Shown: piece by piece, positions 1-9,714 of the stretch
Layout of the letters: each line of letters begins with the position of its first letter
Numbering within the stretch: the first letter of the stretch is position 1
Assembly: GCF_000002985.6 (NCBI RefSeq)
Contig: NC_003283.11
Coordinates: 5,084,001-5,148,000, forward strand
Length of the DNA: 64,000 nucleotides
Origin: Caenorhabditis elegans
Taxonomy: Eukaryota; Nematoda; Chromadorea; Rhabditida; Rhabditidae
Reading direction: 5' to 3'
Notes under the pieces: model-generated
Database searches by the model: none
The model's input: only the letters and a program-made list of their open reading frames with translations
What the model was told of the DNA's origin: nothing
Made by a program: the position numbers and the translations under genes

Positions 1-1007
1 AGTTCATCATAATCAACCATATCATACGATAATTCACTGTCTTTCCGGTTTTTGGGATGGGCTTGTTTTGATTGAGTTCTCACCTTGAAGGCAGCAAGAT
101 CGAAAACACCCGTCGGACGATGTGAGTCCACAACTTCGTCTTCATCATCTTCAAACTCTTCATCCAAATCATCATAATTCTCCATATCAACCTTTTTATT
201 TTGACGATGTCTCCTTGACTTTGACACGACTTTCGCTTTGAACATTTCCTTTCCAACAACATCTTGGCTTCTATGAGTTTTATAGATATTGTAGGATACT
301 GTTGGTTGCCTCTTGGAATCTTCATCGACTTCCTCACTTCGAAGTGTCATCACTTTTGCATTTGCCTTTTTACTAAACTCTCTAGTATTCGGGAGGAAAT
401 TTGAATAATCTTGTCCTCTCGCTGATGATGTTATGGCACTTCTGATTTCAAATTCTCCCTGTTTGTTTTCTTTGTTAAGAACTCTTGAGTGAACAGCGAA
501 TGTTGATTTCTCTGGGTAGATGAATCCGAATTGCGCCAATCCATTTTTCTCAACAACTTCTGCATTCACGTTTTCTGGAGCTCCGGCCAAAAGGAAAGTT
601 GTCTTGGCATCTTGCCAACGATTTTTCTTGTTGACAGAGTACACTACATTGAGCTTCAAATTATCATTTGTAGATGCATCAATTCGGTTGATGGCTTTCT
701 GAAAAATCGAAATAAACAATACATATTAGCATTGTTGAAAGCTTACCTTGCTCAACGGCTCTGCTGCCCTAATATTTTTCTCGATGAAGGTCCTATCCTT
801 CACTGCATTGTGAAGGCGTTCCTTTCCACCATGGTGATGTTTTCCCAGCCATCTGCGCTCTCCACGTGGCTTTTCAAACAAATTATAATAATGCAGTTCT
901 TGCTGGTCGACTTCATAGTCGGACTCATAAGACTCTGCGTAATTAGACATTTCTTCTAATTTTTCTTGTTCAGCACAAGATTGTGGTTTTTGTAAAGATA
1001 ACGACAT
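1..1007 (-). CDS. RBR/IBR-family gene, copy 1 (N-terminal part; runs off the left edge)
   Basis: Exon 1 is 1007-747 (87 codons) and ends in a CAAG|GTAAGC donor. Exon 2 starts at 698 after TTTTTCAG and stays open to base 1. The protein has the motif FEKPRGERRWLGK followed by a basic GKERLHN segment, then an acidic stretch (residues about 250-270). Near the edge it reads SELSYDMVDYDE, which aligns with the part of the plus-strand paralogue at 48761 just before its longer C-terminal half. I therefore infer that this copy continues leftwards towards IBR domains, but these are not visible. The N-terminal module is not a family I can name. The gene is a tandem duplicate of 1967-2953. Confidence 0.75.
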
Positions 1008-1181
1008 TCTTGAAATGAAATCTGTAAAATTGAAGAAATAAAAATAACAAGTAGATTAAAGTTGTTTAACACAGAACAACAGAATTTTTTAGAGCCTAAT
1101 CACGATTTTAAAAATATAGAGTTGAAAACGGACAAAAACATTCCAAAACTAAATTTATACAATATCTGATTCATTATTTCT

Positions 1182-1233
1182 TTATATACCCCCATTGTGT
1201 ATGTTCTTCGATCTTGTGAACTATTGCACAACA
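1182..1233 (-). promoter_or_regulatory. Promoter of RBR-like copy 1: C/EBP-like palindrome plus TATA box
   Basis: On the minus strand TGTTGTGCAATAGTTCACAA (1233-1214) is followed after 25 bases by TATATAA (1188-1182). The same pair with the same spacing occurs in front of copy 2 and of the plus-strand gene at 48761. TTGTGCAAT resembles a C/EBP or PAR-type bZIP site; that identity is inferred. Confidence 0.65.
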
Positions 1234-1966
1234 CTGTGTGTCCATCTGTTCGGAATCTATCTGTGTTGTTTCTGTTGGAGAGAATTTCGCAATAAATCAA
1301 AATGATGCTATGAATCTGAGAAAATATGAGAAGATAAGACAATCTGAGTCATTTTTAAATTTCATTTAATAAATTCCTCATTTCCCTAACTAGCCAAGCA
1401 CGACACTTGCAGTATCAACTAGTAATATCCCCTAATTGCTTCGTGTTGATTTGGTTGCCTTTGGAAGTGGAATGAAATTTCCATTTGCCAGACACTTTCC
1501 AGAAATGTCCAAATTAGCAAAACTTTGTTGAAATTTTAATAATTTCTTAAACTTAAAATTGACTTAAACGCTTTGAAAATTCTTTTGAAATTATAGAAAA
1601 CCATGTATTTTGGGTTTTAAACTGATTCAGTTTAAATTTCTGTCTATGACTATGTGATTTTTCCTATCACAACAAAGGGACATTTGAAAAACCGTTTTGC
1701 AGCTTACATCAATTTTTCAGATTCATTAACAATCAAATATTAGTTTTGCATTGAATCAATCAATTGAGTGTTTGAAATTTATCACATAAGAAGAGCATCT
1801 TCAGATTTTTCTTCTAGGAAAAATGCAATTTCAAAGTCAAACTTTCATAACTTGCTTACAAAATAAGAAATGATACGATGAGAAATTGAATCAATTAATT
1901 TATGATTTTTTCGAGTTCAATTATTCACAAACAACTAAAAAATTAATTCGTAATTCATTGCTTTCC
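1234..1966. other. Spacer between the two tandem RBR-like copies
   Basis: The first part (to about 1350) is the duplicated upstream region and matches 3181-3295. The rest is AT-rich with no gene. At 1784-1796 there is a 13-base match (CACATAAGAAGAG) to the 3' end of the globin gene at 3630, which suggests that the duplicated segment once reached into the globin's last exon. Confidence 0.5.
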
Positions 1967-2953
1967 TCAATTTTTGAATAGATTCTCCTTTTGGTGTTTG
2001 GGATGGGCTTGTTTTGACAGAGATCTCACATTGAAGGCAGCAAGATCGAGAACATCAGTAGGACGATGTGAATCCACAATTTCGTCTTCATCATCTTCAA
2101 ATTCTTCATCCAAATCATCATAATTCTCCATATCAACCTTTTTATTTGGACGATGTCTCCTTGACTTTGAAACGACTTTGGCTTTGAACATTTCTTTTCC
2201 AACAACATCTTGGCTTCTATGAGTTTTATAGATATTGTAAGATACTGTTGGTTGGCTCTTGACATTTTCATCGACTTTCTCACTTCGTAGTGCCATCACT
2301 TTTGCATTAGATTTCTTGCTAAACTCTCTAGATTTCGAGAGGAAATTCGAATAATCTTGTCCTCTCGCTGATGATGTTTTGGCACTTCTGATTTCAAATT
2401 CTCCCTGTTTGTATTCTTTGTTAAGAACTCTTGAGTGAACAGCAAAAGTTGACTTCTCTGGGTAGATGAATCCAAATTGCGCCAATCCATTTTTCTCAAC
2501 AACTTCTGCATTCACATTTTCTGGAGCTCCGGCCAAAAGGAAAGTTGTCTTGGCATTTTGCCAACGATTTTTCTTGTTGACAGAGTACACTACATTGAGC
2601 TTCAAATTATCATTTGTAGATGCATCAATTCGGTTGATGGCTTTCTGAAAAATCGAAATAAACAATACATATTAGCATTGTTGAAAGCTTACCTTGCTCA
2701 ACGGCTCTGCTGCCCTAATATTTTTCTCGATGAAGGTCCTATCCTTCACTGCATTGTGAAGGCGTTCCTTTCCACCATGGTGATGTTTTCCCAGCCATCT
2801 GCGCTCTCCACGTGGCTTTTCAAACAAATTATAATAATGCAGTTCTTGTGGGTCGACTTCATAGTCGGACTCATAAGACTCTGCGTAATTAGACATTTCT
2901 TCTAATTTTTCTTGTTCAGCACAAGACGCTGGCATTTGTAAAGATGGTGACAT
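1967..2953 (-). CDS. Truncated RBR/IBR-family paralogue, copy 2 (N-terminal module only)
   Basis: Exon 1 is 2953-2693 (87 codons) and exon 2 is 2644-1967, giving 312 residues. The sequence parallels copy 1 up to KQAHPKHQ, then diverges into a short tail (KENLFKN) and a stop. The plus-strand relatives (918 and 848 residues) continue for more than 500 residues with IBR-type zinc motifs, so this copy has none of the putative ligase domain. The frame is intact, the splice sites are good and the promoter module is present, so it may be expressed as a short protein. Otherwise it is a recent pseudogene. A TTTTCCAG acceptor lies just upstream of the ATG, pointing to a 5' UTR intron or trans-splicing. 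Confidence 0.7.
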
Positions 2954-3128
2954 TCTTGAAATGAAACCTGGAAAATAGAAGATAAAAAGTTGTAGAAATT
3001 GGAAATTGTTAGATAAAAAACGAGATTTGAGCCTGTAAACGAGTGATCCTCTAAAAACAATTCAAAAGTGGATATAAATGAGGATTTTTAAAATAGAGGA
3101 GCCATACAATTTGTGTCTCATTATTTCT

Positions 3129-3180
3129 TTATATACCCCCATTGTGTGTGTTCTTTGCTCTTGTGAATTATTGCACAACA
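3129..3180 (-). promoter_or_regulatory. Promoter of RBR-like copy 2: C/EBP-like palindrome plus TATA box
   Basis: TGTTGTGCAATAATTCACAA (3180-3161, minus) lies 25 bases upstream of TATATAA (3135-3129). Layout and spacing match copy 1 and the promoter at 47642-47693. A further common block (ATTGCGAAAT) lies about 60 bases upstream in all three. Confidence 0.65.
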
Positions 3181-3628
3181 CTGTGTGTCCATCTGTTCCG
3201 TCTCTATCTGTTGTTCCCGTTGGAGAGAATTTCGCAATAGACCAAAATGATGCTATGAATCTGAGGAAAAGTGAGAAGGTAAGAACATTTGTTTATATTA
3301 TGATGTATGTCATTTTTAAATATAGTTTTCGAAAAAATTTCTTTAACTCTAATACTCTTCTAATAGCTATGACCCAACCAACGTTTGCTTTGCTGTAAAA
3401 ATGGTTTTGGGTTTCAAAAGAATTGTGCAACTTTTAGTAGATTTTTCATTGTGCCAATAAAATGAAAAACACGTGCCAATAAAATGAAGAAAAAGTATGT
3501 AATTTCAGGTTCTCAATAGTTTCAAATTAAGCTTTTGTCAAAGATGCTAGTAATTATTTTTTCAAGCCTATGCTTTTACTGATTAAAAGTTAGTCTGAAC
3601 TCAATTGATGAAGCATTTATTAAATGAA

Positions 3629-5477
3629 TCACATAAGAAGAGGCACACTTAGTCGTTCGCACTTCTCTTCTTGAATGGCTCGTTGATAACCCGTTTTCAT
3701 CTGACCCATTATGAATAATATCATCCTGCTCCATACCTAAAATGTGTACTGTATTTTTCTCAGAAGCGATGAAATTTCAGGGCAACCTCTCTTTCAGCTC
3801 CTTTTTTGAATGATGGTGGTGGATTTCGTTCAAAACAATCGGTAAAGATATCCCAGTACATTGTTTGAAAGTGTGTCCGATCAATCAAATGTAGGTGTTG
3901 ATATCCAAGAGCCTGAAAGGATTTTCGTAAAACCGATTAAGTAGGTTTCCCATAATAGGCAGCCGCCTTCTGACGCCTTCCTGACACCTGCCTCATGCCA
4001 TCCTATTTCACTTACTTTGATAAAAGTTAAATTATAAATAGAAAAAAGTTCACGTGTGTTTTAGTAGAAGACACCAAGCCGGCGGAGGTCGGCTTGAAGT
4101 GAAGCAGGCTAGTTTAGTGCCTACATGGAAGCTTATTATTTTTAGATTTGGTTCGTACCTGAAGAGCATCCTGAGCCTGATCGAAATTATCTTGCAGATT
4201 TGTGACCACTAAATTCAAAACCAACGCCAAATTCGACGCGTGTGACTTGAAATAGTCATTGTCCTTCAGCCTATTTGGAGCAACATGATCCAATCGAAAA
4301 AGTCGTAGTATATCTTCATCAGTGTGTAGAATGTCCCAAAACATGTCACATGAACATTTTCTAAGTTGCTTCTGCGAGCATTTGAACCAACATGTTTCGA
4401 TGATTCGCTTGTCGTCCCGAGAGAGGCCAGAAATCGAACCATTTGCTGAAATGAGTGAATGACGTCAGCAGCGAAAGCTGTTTTTTTTTTTGGTGAGAGC
4501 GGGGGGAAGAGTCTGCTCCGTAAATTAAATTACCGCCGGTGTTAAGAGATGAAGCGAAAGAAAAGTGGATCGGTTGCAAATTGAGATTTGTGAGTAATCG
4601 GAGAAAGACAAGTAGTTCTGCCTTTTTTCGACGCGCGAGAAAAATTTTGCAGAGATCGTTTTCTGGCAGCTTTTCAAAGTGAAATGAATTTTGAAGCTAG
4701 ATAATTATATAGGTTTTAGAAAATCTACATAGATATTGGAGTTTCAGAAAAAAGTTTCAAAATTTTCGACATTGTGAATTTTCGACTTTTCGAAACACGC
4801 GTTGAAGGTCAATGATTCGTTTGCCGAAACTTCTCAAAGTACTTTACGATTTTTTCAAGAACTTCAGCAACTTTCGTCCGTGACATTTTTAGACTTGCTA
4901 ATATTAATTGAAAAGTTACTGTAAATGCCGAAAATTTATTGTAGATCCTTTTCATTTTTGCGACTGTAATTTTTCCCTTTTCAAGAATTTTGTAAACAAT
5001 TTTTTAAAAATTAATTGGTTGCGATTTTTGTTTGAAAAAATCCTTTTAGTTTCTGAAAAGAAACATCTCTTTTAAATTTTCTCGCTACGAGGCCGATCCG
5101 AATGACTCCATGAGCATTTACATTTTTCAGAGAACCCCATTACTGAAATATTGAAAATTGAATAAATTCGACTTACGGCCTTCTTCAGACTTCCTGGGCC
5201 CTTGCAAGGGAACAGGTATGTGCCTAGTTTTCGGAAATCGGGCCGAGTGACTTGATCCAACCGGCCTATTCGGAAGCTTTTCCTGTGTTCGATTATCCAA
5301 ACTGCGGCTTCGATTTGTGCGATTATTTTGTCGGAATAGTTTTTCTACCTTAAATTAAATACAATAATTTTAGAAAGTTGATCTCAATTAGGTAACCTTT
5401 TCTTTTGTTTTTTCATCGTGTGGATTGGCGGTAATCTGTGAACTGCCATTCGACGACGAAGAATGGGCGTGGCCCAT
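3629..5477 (-). CDS. Globin (glb family), N-terminally extended, with myristoylation-type start
   Basis: The five exons are 5477-5397, 5348-5177, 4445-4159, 3912-3787 and 3736-3629; all phases agree and give 257 residues. The globin fold covers residues about 90-240. Visible hallmarks are the helix-A/B Trp in ETCW, a CD1-type Phe near 134, the putative distal His near 153 in FKSHASN, the putative proximal His near 186 in ALGYQH, and the C-terminal helix with ILFIMGQMKTGY. Residues 1-90 are an extension rich in Ser, Arg and Asn. It starts MGHAHSSSSNG, which looks like an N-myristoylation signal. Membrane-tethered globins that act in redox or gas sensing rather than transport are known in nematodes; applying that role here is inference. 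I did not assign a glb number. The exons on either side of 4159 and 3787 are joined by family match as well as splice sites. Confidence 0.88.
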
Positions 5478-7174
5478 TATCACACGAAAAAATTTGAAAA
5501 TGGTTGATAATTTCAGGATGGCGATTGGGGTTTTTTCGAGTCTGAAAATTTTGTTTTATGGAAATTTGAAATCTAAGTAAGCGAAATAGTTACTCAAAAT
5601 AGTGTGAAGAGCTTTGAAGAAAAACGTATGATGCAAACTGGGAACTTATCATTTATTCATAGAATTCGCTCATTCATTTTGGAATTCTTTTGCCGTGAAG
5701 CTTATAGGTACTTAGGATTCAAACAAAGTAAACAAAATGACGATGCTGGAAATATGTGTGAGTATCGGTGCTTGAGCAAAAATATATAAGGCTTCAATTC
5801 CGCACCCACACGCTACTTAGCAATGTACGTAAAACACTTGTAATTGAGGCAAGACTGATGCTCCGTCACATGGTGAATTGAGAAGAAGGAGTCGTAGTAG
5901 AGCAAAAAAAAGAAGAAGTGTCTAATTGGGAGATTGAGAAGAAGGTGACGTTTTGGGAGAAAAAAAAATAAGAAGATCGGAGCTCAGTATGTGTCACGAG
6001 GTACAACTATTTTAGTGATTATAGGAGAAGTTCCAGTAATTGGAGAAAGAAAGATGCGAATACTTGAAGTTTTAGGTATTTGTGTTCTGAGACTGCCGGA
6101 AGCATGACAGGAAGCCACTTGCAAAATATGGAGAACTATAATTAAATTCTCAAAGCCTTGCGATATGAAACTTCACTTTTGGTAGAACAAAAATAATTCA
6201 GAAATGTCTTGAAGGTGTTGTTTTAAAATATTCGCAGCTTCGGAACAAGTTTTAATAAAAAACTATGGTAATTGACAACAAATTCGCTGTGGCCGTGGTT
6301 ACTTAATTTTTTGAAATATTTCAATTTGCCAGATGAATGGTTATAAGTTTCCAAAGTTTCAAATTATTAAACGTGTTTTTATAAGTGATTTAAAAAAGAC
6401 AGAATTCACCATTCACCTTTAGGCCTGCTCAATTGTAACATTGCTTTTTAATTTTGAAAAACTCCAACAATTGGCAACAATCTATCCTTTTTCCGTCTGA
6501 CCTAATTATATTTATAGTGAAACTAGCAGCAACTCGTGACATCACAAGGTTCTGGGCTCGGCATTCAATTAAATATTTACGCAGGTTTTATCAGATTTCC
6601 ATCTCTGATCGGAAACCACTGACAATTTCGATTAGCAAGGAAGAAAAGAAGCAAAAGGCAGAAGCAGCGAGAGTGACCTTTGCATTTATTTGTGCTCGAT
6701 ATGTTGAGGTGATTGGATTTTGCGGAGAATTTATATTTTTCCATGCATTGGAGAAGATTTCAGAAAGAGATCATACACCTTCGTTTTGGAAATGAACAAA
6801 ATTTGATCTTGATCTCAAAAACTCTGCAAAATGCCATATTTTAAAATGTTAAATCAAAAAATACGGTTAGCTGAAATACTAATCAGCCATCAAAGAAACC
6901 GATCAAAATATAGAGCCGGCTAAAAGATATCATAATTAATACATCTGAAAAACTAAAGTAGTTACATGAGAAGTTTAGCATCGGAATTTTCAACTTTTCT
7001 CTAGAATTACCTAAATTTTGTCACAAGTTCGTTGGTGGAATTACCATTGCTCACGCCAATAACTAGTCATCTTTCCTATCTAAAAACTAGTTTTTTGTTT
7101 ATGAATATTGGAAATTTGTGAAGCTCTAAATTATGTAATACTGGAACTTTAAAGATCAACGAGTTCATCTAGGA

Positions 7175-7528
7175 CTAGAACTCATAGGAGGCTCTAGTTT
7201 TTGGGCAACATAGGGTTTGGAAATGAATAAAATAAGACAGGATGAGGAGAATAAATATATCAGGATAGAATGACCAGAAAACATTAAAAGAGTGCTCTAA
7301 AACAAGCGAAGTTTCTTTTTTTTTTTTCTTCATCTCATTCAGCTCCTTCGTCTTTCTTTTTTGGGCACGACCCATCGAAAAGGAGTCGCCCGATCGTAAA
7401 TGAGGCTTATTAGGCGCCGGACACATTGAAGACAACGACGACGACGACTTCACCAACGATGTCTTCTCATTCCAGAAAACGGGGCTGTCTCCAGGGAGTT
7501 TATGGCTCCCGAATGAACTGAGTGACAA
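7175..7528 (-). CDS. Possible upstream exon (uncertain)
   Basis: The minus strand is open over roughly 110 codons, rich in Ser and Lys (residues SHKLPGDSPVFWNEKTSLVK, then SSSSLSSMCPAPNKPH). It is preceded at about 7527 by a good acceptor (a pyrimidine run ending in CACTCAG). Base composition is less AT-rich than the surroundings. It could be a 5' exon of a longer globin isoform. I cannot join it in frame to 5348 with confidence, and the Lys tract after it comes from a poly-purine run. Confidence 0.2.
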   Translation of the reverse strand: MSLSSFGSHKLPGDSPVFWNEKTSLVKSSSSLSSMCPAPNKPHLRSGDSFSMGRAQKRKTKELNEMKKKKKETSLVLEHSFNVFWSFYPDIFILLILSYFIHFQTLCCPKTRASYEF

Positions 7529-9506
7529 TGGGTAGAAAAATGGAATGGCTACTCACACTCGGAAATGAAAAATAACAAGTTGAAAGGCGAAGTGAATTGG
7601 AGAAAAGTGGATTGGCAGGCGGCACAAAAGTGTGCCGGCAAACAACGACGACGTTGGGTTTTGCGAAATGACGAAAGAAGACACTTTTGATGGGTGAATC
7701 AGGTTACAGACGCTTAAGAGGTTTTCTGGTTACGAAACGGCTTCAGGAGAAGTAGACGAAATTCGGTTAAAAAACAGAGATCTCCTTTTGAAAATTATTT
7801 GGTCCTGAAAAAACGCAAATTTAATTATGAAAGGTTCGTAGGTCTCTTAACAACTTTTCTATTTGCATCATAGTTGGAATGAAAAAGATAATTATGTTTT
7901 TGCGAAGTGTCGGTCGCCGGTTGCCGAAATATTTCAACTTCGGAAACTGTCGATTTCAATATCAAGTATTTTTTGTTTCGAAAAACGCATTGAGAGCTTG
8001 GAAGATTTGAGCGTGTAAGTGAAAAAATGACTAAATTTGTCATTTGAAAACGATTTTTTCTGGCAATTTGCCGAAAATGAAAATTTTCCGGCAAATCGGC
8101 AAACCGCCATTTTGCCGGAAAAACGACAAATGCCGAAAATTTTGGGAAGTTGTGGTTTTGTAAATTGTTTCTTGGAATTTCAGAATTTCAATTTTAATTA
8201 GCAAAATTGTATGAATGTTCCTACATCTGTTCTGCGATATAATCAAATTCTATGAAAATATTTAAGGAAAACGGGAGAAAATTTCATAAAGGCACAGTTT
8301 TAAGGGTTTTTCGTCATATAGACAAATCCTTTTAAAAACTTCGTGCAAATTTATGTCCGGCAACGAATAGGCAATTTGCCGAAAATTATAATATCCGGCA
8401 AATCGGCAAACCCCAAATTGCCGGATTCGAAAATTTTGGGCAAACCCGCAATTTGACTTTAAAAAAATTTGCTGGACTGCAATTGCCAAGGTAGGCGTTT
8501 TGGCGCCTTTGTGGGAGCCCGAATTTAGAAAGGCATCACAGAAAGTACTCCCAAAGTCTAAAAACTTGAAAATCACTCATTTTCAAGTCTCAAAATAATT
8601 TTATTTTTCATAAATTATCGGCCCTTTCCTGTCCCTTTGATTATGCCACAAATGGTCAGTGGTGATAAATGATTAAGTACTAATTCAAAAATGTGACAAT
8701 TCATTGACTAAACTGATCTTTACATTTTCTTCGTGTGTCCCAAAATAACGAAACTCCGTCAACCCGTCGTCCCATGAGATTTGGGGCTTGGAACTGACTT
8801 CAACATTGTGGCCCTCCAATTGTCAACACTTCTTCTCCATTTCTCGAGTAAATGACCAGAAATAGGATGGCAAAAAAAATAAATTGGATGAAGTAGGAAA
8901 TGAGGGAGCAAAAAGTCAAAGTTAAGAGAGAGACTTTGTGTGAGTGTACGGCTCCGCGCACAAAAATAGCAACAATTCGTTGAGGAGCAAATCTTTCCGA
9001 CATCTTCCGCCGGCGAGGCTTCTCTTTCTCTCACGCTGGCCTTAAACCTCTCGCTCAATTAGTTCAACAATCTGATTGAAACCGAGCCAATGCCTTGGAT
9101 CTCCCGAGCTAAGAAAACCAGTGAGTGAGATGGGGGGATGTGTGAAACAAATCAAATCAAAGAAAAGTCTACGTTTTTTTTTCGTTTTCATCAAACACAC
9201 ACACCCTTCTCTAGTGGTTGTTTTGGTGGAAAGCATCATTTGGAAGCTTGAGAGCTTGCTGAAACCCATGCCACTTCCATCCGAACCAATATTTACCCTT
9301 TCTTACTATCAGGAAAAATGGTAGATTCGAAGAATTGAGATGAGAAAGTGGAAGACGGCGTGATGAATACAAATAGATGAATGGTGGAATGGATGGGACA
9401 GAGGAGAAAATAAATATAGAAACGAAAAGAGGGCCATCCTTTTTTTGATGAGCGGAGCGAGGAGCTCCGGAGCACACGAAGAGCAGCGGTCAAGAATGAG
9501 AATAAC

Positions 9507-9552
9507 AACACACACACATTGCAGCTGCTGCTGCTGCTGCACACACTCACAC
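9507..9552. repeat. CA and CTG microsatellite
   Basis: A short CA run, five to six CTG units (9523-9540) and another ACAC run lie next to each other within promoter-like DNA. No coding frame is evident through it. Confidence 0.85.
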
Positions 9553-9714
9553 GGGACGGACACGATGGTTTCCTTTTTCAGAGAAAAATGACCCAAAAAT
9601 TTATATCTTATAGAATATATCAAATTTTAAATGGAGAAAAAAAATGATAATTCTGTAGGATCTTCTTCATTAGGCAGCACTGGGAAAAAATCTCCAATTT
9701 CGCGTCGTATTTAT

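Larger units (their letters stand above)
1..3300. repeat. Tandem duplication, unit about 1.95 kb, two copies
   Basis: Corresponding landmarks lie 1946-1947 bases apart: exon 2 starts (698 and 2644), start codons (1007 and 2953) and promoter motifs (1214 and 3161). Identity is very high through both exons and the intron and lower in the promoter. Similarity in the gene body stops near 1990 in copy 2, where copy 1 reads on through bases 1-60. Copy 2 therefore lost the 3' part of the gene. Confidence 0.9.
5478..9714. other. 4.2 kb upstream of the globin gene, no certain gene
   Basis: The DNA is mostly AT-rich. At 8700-9570 it becomes less AT-rich on the minus strand, with runs of CTCTC, ACACTCACAC and CTG/CA repeats. 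That resembles a core promoter, probably for an upstream transcript of the globin gene. Fragments of the CCGGCAAATTGCC repeat occur at 8055-8130 and 8370-8430. ORFs here have no convincing codon use or homology. The one possible exon (7175-7528) is listed separately. Confidence 0.45.

Noticed and set aside
531-959. 142-codon plus-strand frame, with a near-identical one at 2477-2905
   Set aside because: Both are antisense to the RBR-like exons 1 and 2 and cross their intron. They match each other only because the genes are duplicated.
6454-6795. 113-codon plus-strand frame
   Set aside because: No start context, homology, splice partners or biased codon use; sits in AT-rich intergenic DNA.
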